64,000 bases of DNA from Azadirachta indica (Eukaryota > Streptophyta > Magnoliopsida > Sapindales > Meliaceae), in NCBI GenBank assembly GCA_022749755.1, contig CM040453.1:9074102-9138101 (forward strand), in the 5' to 3' direction. Positions 54,001-64,000 of the stretch are shown here, in pieces; the stretch's first letter is position 1, and each line of letters opens with the position of its first letter. The notes below the pieces were generated by a model. That model did not search any database. It saw only the letters and a program-made list of their open reading frames with translations, and had not been told where the DNA came from. A program made the translations under genes and the position numbers.

Positions 54001-55488
54001 AAATGGCGATTCGGCCTGCTGTACCAAATGCAGCTTGGCCTATATCTGGGTAAGTCTCCAGGCCAGGTTCATTATCCAAGCAGCGGCGCAAGAGCAATCC
54101 AGTGTAGAAAGAAAGAACTCCAAACATAATCAAGATGGAAAGTCCAAGCCATCCTCCTTCTTTTGCTGCATATGGTGTCGACAGAATTCCAACTCCACAT
54201 AGAACATTCATGCCTGAACATTGTTTTCGAAAAATATTTTATTAATCGAACCGATAATACGCATTTTCTATTTTCAGGATGTAGACCGGTAGAATTAATT
54301 CAAATCAAAACTGAGGACAACTCGGATGATATTTTATTCCTAAAAATCGGACGCTGAGACTAGGGATTTTGATGCCTTGAGTAAACTAACCATTGAGTAA
54401 AGCTTGTGTAAAGGAGCTGTTGCGAGAAGTTGGAAGTTCATGTGAGAGATGGGATTTTGAAGCCCTGATCAAAGACGAAGACCTCCTTGATGGAGTAGCA
54501 GGAAGCAAAGAATGAGAACTACGCCTTCCTGGCTGCGGCTTCCCATCTGCTACTGTTGGCAGCAGACTCTGTGTGACAGCTGATAACGATTCAGGAGTCT
54601 GTCTTCTTGTTAGGGACAAGGAACGAGAGGAACTGCTTAACCTTGACAGCGTAGGAGTGTCCAAAAATGTGAAACTTGGAGATTGTACACTAGTATAAAG
54701 ATCAATTGATCGCCTGAAACATCAATCCAATGTGTTAAACATGGCTTAGGAAGCAATGCACAAATAAGCACTTTCATAACCACATTACAAACAAGTCGGG
54801 TTACAGAATATTGCATTTCCTCCTCCATCATGCATAATATTTTCAGATCAGAAGACAGCAAAATTTGTTAGACAGAAAACTGGGTAAAATATCCCTGTCA
54901 TTGAAATTTTTACGGTAACTTAGTGTGCATAAAATTGAGTACTGAAGAAAAGAAGAGTCGAGCTTTCTATATATATATAAAAGAAAGTTTTGATAGGTTA
55001 GTGTTTGTATTAACATTATTTGGATTTTCTTTTAAAAAAAAAAAAGTTTAAGAAATAAGTATTTTATTAAAGGATTTATTAAGAAGGAGAAAAACAAGAA
55101 GTGAGTCATAAGTAGTAATATTACAAATAAAGTAATTATGATAAAATTTATTTATAATTTGACTAAAATTTGGCTGCGTTAAACTTACTAATAACAGTAA
55201 TATAACTAAATTTAATTAAAATTTAATTTACAATTTCCAAACATCTATCGATTTTAAATAGTAAAAAGCAGAGAAGACACACCTGTAACTTTGAGGCCAG
55301 GAAGTGTTATAAGAACCGGGTTGGTTTTGCTGTTGAATTTCGGCCGAAGAATCGGAATCGTTTCCATAATCATCATCTTCGTCTTCTTCTCCTTCTTCTT
55401 CAGCTTCACTTTTCTCAAACACCTTCTCTTCATCCTCTTCTACTTCACCTTCGAAGTAGAAACTATGGTCCGAAGCTGAGTTCTTCAT
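51048..55488 (-). CDS. AVT1C: AVT1-family vacuolar amino-acid transporter
   Basis: Twelve exons on the minus strand: 55488-55283, 54713-54391, 54213-53999, 53867-53844, 52939-52759, 52542-52323, 52180-52045, 51951-51932, 51738-51587, 51477-51434, 51349-51287, 51146-51048. They sum to 1683 nt and 560 residues, with every junction in frame. The start is the ATG at 55488 ([10 protein letters not shown]); the frame upstream has no ATG. Residues about 16-45 are highly acidic, and [11 protein letters not shown] and a Ser/Arg-rich segment follow. From residue 175 comes the amino acid/auxin permease core ([91 protein letters not shown]) with about 10-11 membrane segments. The length agrees with plant AVT1 proteins, which move neutral amino acids across the tonoplast. 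The N-terminal part is most like AVT1C, so that symbol is tentative within the AVT1 subgroup. No lesion was found. Confidence 0.93.
51739..51931 (-). other. U12-type AT-AC intron 8 of the AVT1-like gene
   Basis: Read on the minus strand, the 193-nt intron begins ATATCCTTTC, an exact U12 donor consensus. It ends TAGAACTAC with a CTCCTTAAT branch-site-like element whose A is 10 nt from the final C. The upstream exon (51951-51932) is only 20 nt (VVNPFTK). Only this AT-AC choice gives ...[15 protein letters not shown] in frame. Confidence 0.88.
53844..53867 (-). other. 24-nt micro-exon 4 of the AVT1-like gene
   Basis: Encodes IILYAELY exactly, with acceptor TGTGCAG before it and donor GTAAGTA after it. 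It bridges ...GRIAIS and ACCVEYII without a frame change, filling a segment required in all AVT1 proteins. Confidence 0.9.
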
Positions 55489-55628
55489 CTTTCTCTGCAA
55501 CGAACCTCCCTAGCTATTAAAACAAATTTTAAATGAACTCTGATATTGCAGAAGAAAAAGCTTTGAATTGAAACCAAACAAGATAGAAGCAGGTTATTGC
55601 GCATGTTTCCTGCCGAGTGTTGTACCAA

Positions 55629-55634
55629 TTTATA
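55629..55634 (-). promoter_or_regulatory. Candidate TATA box of the AVT1-like gene
   Basis: Minus-strand TATAAA in the context TTGTATAAATTGG, about 145 bp upstream of the start codon, implying transcription start near 55600 and a leader of about 110 nt. Confidence 0.45.
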
Positions 55635-57000
55635 CAAAATTATGTATACATCCCGCCGCTTTACGTCTTCATTTGTGTAAATGTACGATCGTTACCGTAA
55701 CAGCCTTGTAAGAGATAATTACATTCTGACCCTCAATATTTTATTCTCTTACCAATAAATAATTCAAAAGGGTAACGATAAGCTGTTAACTTTACATCAT
55801 TTTTTTTTTATATAATTTATAAATTGTTGAATTTCAGTTTTTAGTGATTGAAATTTATTTAAAGTTACGTGATTATCTTAAACCCATCCCCTCTATTTTC
55901 TAGTATAACCACGCCATGATTGACATTTGTCTCAGTTGAATAACAGGTAGTTTGGGATACAAATTCAGTTCATATTAAAATAGTAGGAGAATAATTTAAT
56001 TTAATTTAAGTTCATATAATATTTAAAAAGATGAAAAAAGTGGCTATTAGTTTATTCCATTATATCTTTATTTCAATTTAAATTGAATTTAGAATTAGGA
56101 AACCAAAAAAAAAACGTGTGATTGTGGTTAAGATGGACTGGGTATGAGACCCACACCACAGACCTAACAATGAAGATTTTGTGAAGCAATTTCGGAAAGA
56201 TGACAAACCGATGTTACAACTCTGTATAATATCGATTTGTTAGCTATGTGTAAATTAGTAATTTCTCGATTACAATTAAATAATTCTTTATTAATAATAG
56301 TTTAATATCCTTACTATTAGCTTTATAATTTTTCTACAACTCATCCATATAAAATGTGTAACAATATTACATAGTAGTCAATTTGCATAAAAATAATTTA
56401 TATAAGAACTTGCATTTCCGCTTTTTATTGAAAGAGTTGACATTTAAACTGGTTACATATGTGTTTATATATGTGTTGATACCGAAAATAATAGCCTTTA
56501 ATATAACACAACAAAGATTATATTATTCTTTTTGTTTTTTTCATTTTTTCTTATGAATCTTATGAAAAGAGAGTCATACATATATATAGTGCCAGTTTCC
56601 CTTTTCCTAACAACATTAGGAATTTTAATAGAATTTGCCTTAAACTAAAACTTTCAAAATCAGTTTTTCTTATTTCGTAAGAATCTCTTTTGGTTAGGCT
56701 TCTTTCGTGGAATGTCTGAGCAGAATTTCCTTCGAGCTAACTTGATTGTGGTTATTCAGCATCGAAAGTAGTTGACCAAATATTAAGATTGTTGGTTATG
56801 AAATCTATCGATCCTATGTGCTGAGCCCATCTTTCTAGTTATCAGGTTATGGGCCTAAGCTTACTTTTCCAAACATTAAGCCCTCTTAGTTTCCAGTGAA
56901 AAAGGTTTCCAAACATCTATCAACAAGGATATCGAGCTGAGCATGATCTGTAATCTATCCGACCAGACGCTTCCTCTTAAACACCTGATCTACTCGGTAA
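55635..57000. other. Intergenic DNA between AVT1-like gene and gypsy element
   Basis: No gene. The part from about 56470 may already be the 3' LTR of the minus-strand gypsy element (less AT-rich, promoter-like composition), but the termini could not be placed because the other LTR is outside the window. Confidence 0.4.
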
Positions 57001-57812
57001 GTGAGAACAAAAACTTACCTACTGGCCGAACACAAAATAACGCTACGACTATTGAGGTCCAAAAGAAGTGCCAACAATGCTAAAATGTGCCCACATTTTG
57101 CCTCAATCTTCACATCAACATTTATCGTACGTAATATTGTGCATAAACCTTTCATCTGGTCACTATGTGCTCTAGCATGATAGGTTCATCAAGCCTGCGG
57201 CCAGATCATGCTAATAGACGGCCTCGTGGCCACATCTGAGTCGTTCATTTCGTTTACAACACATAACGAGAAAAGTATAAATTTCACCTTTCCCTTACGT
57301 TTACCACTTTACTCCTTTCGTGCTTTCCACAAAACCCAGAGATTTTTATTGTCTTCTATAGTTTTCCATTGCAGATTTTCTTTCTAACTCACAAGCTAAA
57401 CTTCATCTCGTCGTCGACACAGTCCTTCATTTCATCGGCGGATTTCTTCACTTTGGTAAGTTTCCTTTCTTGTTATATCGTTTCTAGATTTTTCACAATT
57501 TGAGCATTGTTTCGAACTTGTTTTTTTATGCTTTTACGACGCTAGAATGAATTCGAAAATTTAGATAAACCATAGGAATCACTTTATAATCCTACACGGG
57601 TATGTTGAGTTCCTTTGGCTAAGTAGGGGCTTTGGTCAGATTTAGGTCGTAGCCTAGAAACTTTACCGATGAATCTTAGAGCCGAGTAAAATTATGTTCT
57701 TCCTAAATGAAATTAACGCCCAACTGTAGTTTCGTCTCATGGTAAATGCCAAACTGATTAAGCTATATTACCGTTTCCCTGGGTTTATTGTGGCAAGACA
57801 TGAAAACTTAAT

Positions 57813-60366
57813 ATGAGGAACATCCCCAGTAGCCCAGAAAGCGAATTTAACACTTCCTCAATAAGCTCATCTGAGACAGATTACAAAATCTAGAATAGGC
57901 TTCCTTTTAGGGTCAGACTTGAACTCATCAGGGAATATGGGACCATTCCCTTAAAGAAAGCTCAGCCCTTAGCCGTTTTTAACCCTGACATCAGGATCCC
58001 CTTAACCATCTTAGACCCTAGATCGAGCGCCTTTAACTTTTTTTACCATGAATTTGAAGTGGTGATTTTATCTAATAGCTCTTTTGACCATATACAGGGA
58101 GGAATAGACCTTGAACAGACCAATGCGAGAGACCGGGAAGTTCTTTAAAACCTTATAGATAGGATTACTCATAAATCAGAATCACCTATGCTCTCTCTCC
58201 TAGTCCTTGAACACATATCCGAAGCATTCCCAGTTTTGAGCGGACAAAGGAGTGAGAATTCTAGTGAGGAAAATGATGAGTCTGAGAATGACCAAGCTGA
58301 GTCAGACTTGAAAGAAAACCCCCGTAATAGTCAACCTCCTTTGACTTAATACCCTTTCTCCAATTTGACTAGGAAAATACCCCATTCAAGGCCGACAAAT
58401 TCCCATTTAGTATCACCGAGGCCAACCTAGCAGCCTTTAGAAAACTTTACAAAATTCCCAACTCTATCACCCTTAGGGTTCTTAAAGCTAACGTGTTTTC
58501 AAGTCGTTCGAGGGGTGACGAAGTAGCCTTTAATGAGGACTTGTTTCTCCTTGAGGTTAGGCTACCATTGTAACTGTACTTCAATGCCTTGTTCTACAGC
58601 ATCGGGATTTCTCCTTATCAGTTGAATCTGAATGGATAGAGAACTATCACTAGACTATACGTGATTTGGGATATAGTCGGGAAAACCCTGCCAACCATTG
58701 GCAAAATTAAGTATTTGCTCTTTTACTTAAGAAGGGACCCAAAAAACACCCAGACTTCGATTACTTTCAGGCCTGCACCCAAGCCGATAGATTAGTTACA
58801 GACAACCTAACTTGTTATAAGAATTGGAAGGACAGATGGTTTTTTATGGGCGGGGATTGGTGCCAGTCTTCCTTAGCCGAAATTAACATATACAGCCCTA
58901 TGCCCTATACTTTCAAACCTGTTCTTTGTAAGTATATCTCACAGAGTTAGATTTGATATACGAAATTCTTCATGTTCGACTTTTTTGTTAAGATTTGTTG
59001 ATTTTTTTCCTTGTTTTTGAACTGACTAGGGTTTAAAGCCTAACTTGGCTGCCCCTATTTTATCAAAGATCAACGCGGGACGTGCGAAGCAAGTTGATAA
59101 GAAAACTTTGCTTTTTCTTAATTAGCTCGTCGCCTTTAGGCTTGTTAAGGTTGCTCCGACCTGAGAAGAGTTTGAGCCCGCTCTTCAGATAGAAAAAGGA
59201 CTTGTCTTAGACGAATCTCCAGGTAGACAACAATTTGTTCATCTCTCCTTTTTATTTTGAGCCTTTTATTCATTACATGTTTTTTGCCTTTTATATCTTA
59301 TAGGGAAGATGAATTTAATAAAGGGAAGAAGGAAACTTGTGAGCTCCTTGGGGTCTGTTTTTTCTTTTTTGAAAACTTCGACTAGGGCCTTGGCGAAGAA
59401 GCAACAAAGGCCTCTAAGAAGATCCGAACAAGTCAAGAGGGATCAGAAAAAGGCAATTGATCAGAAAGCGAAAGGGAGAAAAGTTGCACAAGGCTTCAAG
59501 AAGGACAATAAGGAGCCTCCAAAAGATAAAGGGAAACGCCCAGCAGAGGCTTCCAAAAGTGGCGAGGAGAGGTTGTCCAAGAGACAACATTCCAAACAGG
59601 TCATTGAATTAGCAAATATCCCAGAATAGAAAAGGGAGCTGTACGAACATCTGATCTCCTCCATCAATTATTTGGCTTGTTTGGTTAACTCTTCTTTGTC
59701 TTTTCATGTAGAGGCTGCAGTATTGACGACGCTGTTTTGGAACGAGTTCACTCACAACTTGGTAGGGTAATCATATTATTCATTCCCTTCTTGTTTTATT
59801 GTGGTAGCATTATTTGATGTGCCTTTCAATTGGTGCAAGCGTTTCATTACCTTAGCTTACATATTGAAAGTGTTAAAGAATGTTTAATTGTAAATGTAAA
59901 TTTGTATAAATCAATAAACTAGTTGACTTCGGAGAAAGATATGTGGGAGAAGAAACTGAAGAAGTCGGAGAAGTGGGAAGAGCAACTAGAAGCTTAGTTA
60001 AGTAGGGAGAGAAAGAAATGAGCAGGAGAACATAGCGCCTATGAGGATAAGGTCGTCAATCTTGAGGCTTAGGTGTTTGCACTTAAGTTTCACGTTGTTG
60101 ATCTCTCTCATACCAACAAGGACTTAGAGGACAAGCTCACCCGAACCAAAGCCGAGATCGAAGAATAGTGCGACGCTTCTGCTAAGGAAGCTTTGGAGTT
60201 GGCTTATAAAATCTTCTAGAAGAAACACGAGGATCTTGACCTAGGTTGGCTTTTTGATGATCTTAATAATTTTCAACCTGATCAGCTAGAAGCCGTGGAT
60301 CTCGGAGAGACACCTGTTGAAGAGCCGGCTCAGGATCCTGACTTAGTTCTGTTAAACCCTGCTTAG
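57813..60366 (+). pseudogene. Antisense additional ORF of the gypsy element (PF04195-like)
   Basis: Broken plus-strand frames in order. The N-terminal piece begins at ATG 57813 (MRNIPSSPESEF) and becomes acidic (SENSSEENDESENDQAESD near 58250-58310). A 'putative gypsy type transposon' domain follows at 58390-58730, with PNSITLRVLKANVF, AFNEDLFLLEVRLPL and GKTLPTIGKIKYLLFYLRRD. A lysine-rich basic segment lies at 59309-59629 (106 codons open). A coiled-coil-like segment at 59935-60240 (MWEKKLKKSEKWEEQLEA, DLSHTNKDLEDKLTRTKAEIEE) leads to a stop at 60364-60366. Several TAG stops lie where Trp or Gln is expected. GT-AG introns probably joined the parts originally. Confidence 0.7.
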
Positions 60367-60949
60367 CCGATCGCGTTCCCCTTAGCGACCCCAACTTTTG
60401 GCATCATATGTTTTCTAAAGGGTACTCAGTAATCTTGTAAAGAAAGTTTTTTTTTATTTAAATGTAAATAATTATTTTGTAAACAAAAATATTTCTAATG
60501 GAAGTATATATACACTTCTATTCTTCTCTTCTTCTGTCAATGCATAATTTTTGTTATATAATTGGGATGGCATGAGATTGAGCAAGTGATAGTGATATTC
60601 TGATTTTATTCATTTCGCGTCCTAAACTGAGGTTAGGTTAATGAGAAAGAAATTATTGTTGATGAAAACTGGACCTAAAATTATAGTAACGTTTGATTTG
60701 AATTGAGGTCAGATTTTTTTATGATAATTCTATAACAAAGAATTTTATTTCCTTCAGAACTTGTTGTCCTGTCTGAACTGAGGTTAGACCTTATTACAAT
60801 AATTTTTGAAAAAAATCAAAATCTGACACTTTCTTTACTGTCGGTGTCAATCTGAACAGTTAGATGTTTTATGACAACTCGAAGTAATATAACTAAGCAC
60901 TCGCTGTTAGATCTGAACTGGGATTAGATCTTTTTAAGTTATAATTGTT

Positions 60950-61690
60950 TCAAGGGAAATATTTCTTCAGCATCTCTACGTTCCATGGTTTCTTAACTTC
61001 TTTTTCATTTAGGTGCTGTAATTTATAAACTCTCGGCTTGATAAACTTGATTATCTTGTACAGACCTTCCCAATTAGCCTCTAAGACTCCTTCTCCGAGC
61101 ACTTTAGTGTTTTGGGTAACCTGTCGCAACACCAAATTCCCTTTTCGGAAAACTTTTGAACGGACCCTCTTATTGTAGTACTTTGCCACTCTTTATTGGT
61201 AGTTAGCCATCTTAATGAGCACCTGATCCCCTTTTTCTTCCAATAAATTCAAACTTAACTCCATTGCCTTATTTTTTTTTTTTTTAGTTCGTTAAAGTAC
61301 ATTGAATGAGGGCATCCCTATCTTTACTAATATCAGTGCTTCACAACTAAACGCCAGTAAGTAAGGCATTTTGCCGTTGTTGTCCTTGCTGTCGTTCGAT
61401 AGGCTGAAAGGATATAGGCCAGTTCGTCCATCTATCTCCTTTTCTTGTCATCAAGTCATTTTTTCAGTGCCTTCTTGATGATCTTATTTACTACTTTCAC
61501 TTGCTCATTTACCTTGGGATGAGCTGGGGGCACAAATATGAGATTAATGTCCAAATCAGAAAAAGTTTTTTGAATCTTGCATTATCAAATTGCTTGCCAT
61601 TGTTAACTATCAATATTTGTGCAATCTCGAACTGATAAATTATACTCCCCTCCATGAAAATAGTGGTCTTTTTCTGCGTTATTGTAGCTA
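60950..61690 (-). pseudogene. Integrase core and C-terminus of the gypsy pol
   Basis: The minus strand at 61610-61450 reads IVNNGKQFDN... and PPAHPKVNEQVKVVNKIIKKAL, matching the integrase core around its second Asp (here Asn) and the catalytic Glu region (here VNEQVKV). The final frame 61189-60950 reads MAKYYNKRVRSKVF, VLRQVTQNTKVLGEGVLEANWEGLYKI and ...YKLQHLNEKEVKKPWNVEMLKKYF, the typical end of Tat-lineage pol. It is non-functional. Confidence 0.75.
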
Positions 61691-62049
61691 GTTATTGCTA
61701 AATACCAATACAGCATATCCCTGATCAGTGGGCTGGCTAGACAATGCGGGTTTGCCAGATAATCTTTTAACTCCTGAAAGTTGTTGTCGCTCCTTCATCT
61801 ACCCTGCTTATTTTCCTTTCTTTATAACCTGAAAAAAATTGGAAAACCTGCTAGTAGCTTTAAAAATGAATATGTTCAGTACGACTAACCTCCCTATTAA
61901 AGCCTGTACCTTTTTCAACGTGGTCGAGGATTTCATATCTAATATGGCTTGAATCTTCTAGGGATTTACCTTTATTTCTTGCTCACTGACCATGAATCCC
62001 AAGAACTTCTTGGAACCAACCTCAAATACATATTTCTCAAGGTTTCACT

Positions 62050-62480
62050 TCATATTGTACTTCTGAAAATCATGTTGTCGATATACATCTCTATTGTTTT
62101 TTTGATTAGAGGCTTGAAAACTTTATTACTAATCTTTAAAATGTCGCCCTCGTGATCTTTAAATTGAAGAGCATTAATTTGTAACAGTATAATCCCCGAT
62201 CAGTCAGGAATGTTGTTTTTTCTTGATCGACCTCATGCATTCGAATCTGAATATATGCTAAAAATGCATCCATGAAGTTTAATAATTTATGCTCAACTGT
62301 CAAATCCACTAGCTAATCTATTTGCGAGAGTGGAAAGTTATCCTTCGAACACAACTTATTTAGATTAGGAAAATCCACACACATCCTCCACTTCTTATTA
62401 GCCTTCTTGACCATTACCACGTTAGCTATCCAATTAGAATAATATATCTCTTTGATGAACCTCACTGTGATTAGCTTGTC
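62050..62480 (-). pseudogene. Reverse transcriptase fragment of the gypsy pol
   Basis: The minus strand encodes YYSNWIANVVMVKKANKKWR, MCVDFPNLNKLCSKDNFPL, FMDAFLAYIQIRMHEVDQEK and TTFLTDRGLYCYKLMLF, then MYIDNMI at 62088-62068 in place of the catalytic YxDD. Stops and a frameshift lie between the parts. Further RNase H sequence toward 61700 is too decayed to delimit. Confidence 0.8.
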
Positions 62481-62954
62481 TATTTTTACGCTAATCGCTT
62501 CCCTCCTTTCCTGAGGTTAATCGACAGGCGATGGGAAATGACCCTAAGGTCAATCCTTAGCATGTTTTGGTGGCCCTAAGCAAACATATCTGCATGTTCT
62601 CTTAGGAAAGCAACCAACATACTTTTTTCTCCACTCGGTAACCGAGAGCTAATTTTTCTTAAGCCTCAAGGGGTTGATAGGCACCAGTTCTAGTTCCTCT
62701 GTTGGCTCGGGTGTTGGCCACATTCTTTCTTATCCTGTACCTTTCCTTTCAAGCTTACTCATCTTCTTTCGCTACTCGATATCCTCCTCATTCAATTGGC
62801 CATTACTCTTTGTCATTATGCAATAGGACTGCTTCGAAGAGGTCACGAAGTATGCCCAGACAACTTTCTGATGCCCTCGTATTATGCCAATTCCCTCGCC
62901 CGCCCAAAACTTGATCTTTAGATAATGTATGCTCTTCACTACCCTTATTTTCCC

Positions 62955-63689
62955 TTAGAAAAGCCTTTTTAGGATCAAGATGTATAGTATTTTTAGGTCC
63001 ACAACCTGGAATTCTACTATATTAGTCTTCTGATATGGCCTATCCTCTATTGTTAATAGTAGCTGAATTAAATCTAATGGAAAAATGTACGAGTCCTTAA
63101 ATTCATACAGAGCAGTGTCTGCATGCCTTATCTTTAGATTCTCGATCTTTAAAAAGTCTAGAGTCTTCTTAAATATTATATCGGTGGAACTTTCCGTGTC
63201 TATCAAGATCTTATTAACCTTAATTGAGCCAACCTCCAAGGTTATTATTAAGGCATCATCATGGGAGTAGTTAGCTCCTGTCTTATTTTCATCAGTGAAC
63301 ATGATTCGGACCGATGCCAATCGAGGCTTCTTTTCTGTTTGGACATTCATCACATAATAGTCCACCAGCATGTTCAGCAGCGAATATCTCGAATAATTCT
63401 TTTTTGCGTTGTCGGAGCTACTCGACAACGTTGATCCTCTTGAAATTATCATGCTTTTATGGACTGGATCTTCTGGTCCCATTCTCTTGTGCCCTAAGTC
63501 CTCTTCTGTTTTGTACGCTCTCACCCTATACCTATATAGATAATTATTTTTCACCAAAATTTTAATTTGCTCCCTCAAATCCAAACATTGATCTGTCATA
63601 TGCCCATAGTCTTCATGAAATGCACACTTTTTTTCCCTGCTGCGGACATTCAATGCTGATTTCAAGGGATGAGGTCTGGCAGCAAACAT
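62955..63689 (-). pseudogene. Gag C-terminus and protease region of the gypsy element
   Basis: An open 244-codon frame. Its start carries CAFHEDYGHMTDQCLDLREQ, the zinc-binding-like end of Tat-lineage Gag. The later part reads LIDTESSTDIIFKKTLDFLK, matching the retropepsin active-site region, with DTE instead of the usual D(T/S/G)G. Further gag-like sequence continues on the minus strand to the window edge (VTHVQDQRRFTELNALLS near 63720-63770). The substituted active site and truncated ends make it non-functional. Confidence 0.75.
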
Positions 63690-64000
63690 AAACCCTTAAT
63701 CTCATTGTAAATTATTGACAAAAGAGCATTAAGCTCCGTAAACCTTCTCTGGTCCTGAACATGGGTAACTTTTTTAATCCCTTCTCTCGGCGGGGGTGGG
63801 AACTCCTTTATTTACTCTATTCCTCCTTCATACCTTGCGGATTGAAACCCTTAATTTCACCTCTGCTCAGATCTATTATTGAGCGGTGATTGTCGGTAAG
63901 TCTTTCCTCTTTATAAGGGGCTTGGGATTAGGTCGCTGCAGACCCCTTCGATTTCTTCTATCCTCGTGTCTCAACCTCTGCTCCCAGCTTCTTGACTCTT

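Larger units (their letters stand above)
57001..64000 (-). mobile_element. Degenerate Tat-lineage Ty3/gypsy retrotransposon
   Basis: Gag-pol fragments run on the minus strand from beyond the window edge down to about 60950. An additional ORF in antisense (plus strand, 57813-60366) lies between pol and the inferred 3' LTR. This layout is known for plant Tat-lineage elements (for example the Grande and RIRE2 type). All coding parts are interrupted by stops. The 5' LTR and primer-binding site lie outside the window, and the 3' LTR (somewhere in 56.4-57.5 kb) is not delimited. Confidence 0.72.

Noticed and set aside
55228..55500. AVT1 start at 55500 (four codons upstream of MKNS)
   Set aside because: The codon at 55500-55498 on the minus strand is TTG, not ATG; the first real in-frame ATG is at 55488.

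Overview
This window is nuclear DNA from a flowering plant, most likely a eudicot. It is AT-rich and mostly non-coding, genes are split by short AT-rich introns, and Athila-like and Tat-like Ty3/gypsy retrotransposons, hAT-type MITEs and short TRIM-like LTRs are abundant. Species cannot be fixed from sequence alone. A 100-N run at 49122-49221 shows that this is a scaffold with an unclosed gap.

Region 1 (1-34.7 kb) is a decayed cluster of cucumisin/SBT1-type subtilisin-like proteases, amplified by segmental duplication. Unit 1 (1 to about 15,871) and unit 2 (about 15,872 to 34,657) share the same order: the 3' part of an Athila-like non-autonomous retrotransposon with its LTR, a minus-strand subtilase exon 2, AT-rich spacer, hAT MITEs, then plus-strand subtilase pseudogenes. 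Four plus-strand relics (here X, Y, Z, W) and two minus-strand exon relics are visible. The longest, W (30788-34657), still shows all the domains of a subtilase but has many stops, frameshifts and lost splice sites. Y and W share a TGG-to-TGA nonsense change and a frameshifting deletion, so the locus was probably dead before it was duplicated. A 16-17 kb offset relates the two units. Large indels, a hAT element and a palindrome of about 0.66 kb arms separate them.

Region 2 (36,105-36,948) holds a small, apparently intact four-exon gene. It encodes a signal peptide plus a stand-alone peptidase-inhibitor I9 (subtilisin propeptide) domain and a short tail. Its intron phases match the first four exons of the neighbouring subtilases, so it looks like a subtilase-derived free propeptide inhibitor. 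Its C-terminal tail carries a 12-residue in-frame duplication.

Region 3 (37-49 kb) is transposon-rich: tandem TRIM-like LTRs, an AC microsatellite, a hAT-like element, and Athila-like pol debris split by a solo LTR with a perfect 5-bp target-site duplication. It ends at the assembly gap. Just beyond the gap lies the 5' end of a minus-strand secreted-protein gene with a TATA box and three G-boxes upstream.

Region 4 (51,048-55,488, minus strand) is a complete 12-exon AVT1-family vacuolar amino-acid transporter gene. All splice junctions keep the frame and give a 560-residue protein. It includes a 24-nt and a 20-nt micro-exon, and the intron after the 20-nt exon is an AT-AC intron with U12-type signals.

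Region 5 (about 57-64 kb) is a degenerate Tat-lineage gypsy element: gag-pol on the minus strand and an antisense additional ORF on the plus strand.

Only the I9 inhibitor gene, the AVT1 gene and the truncated secreted-protein gene look like plausible functional host genes. The rest is relics, repeats and spacer.
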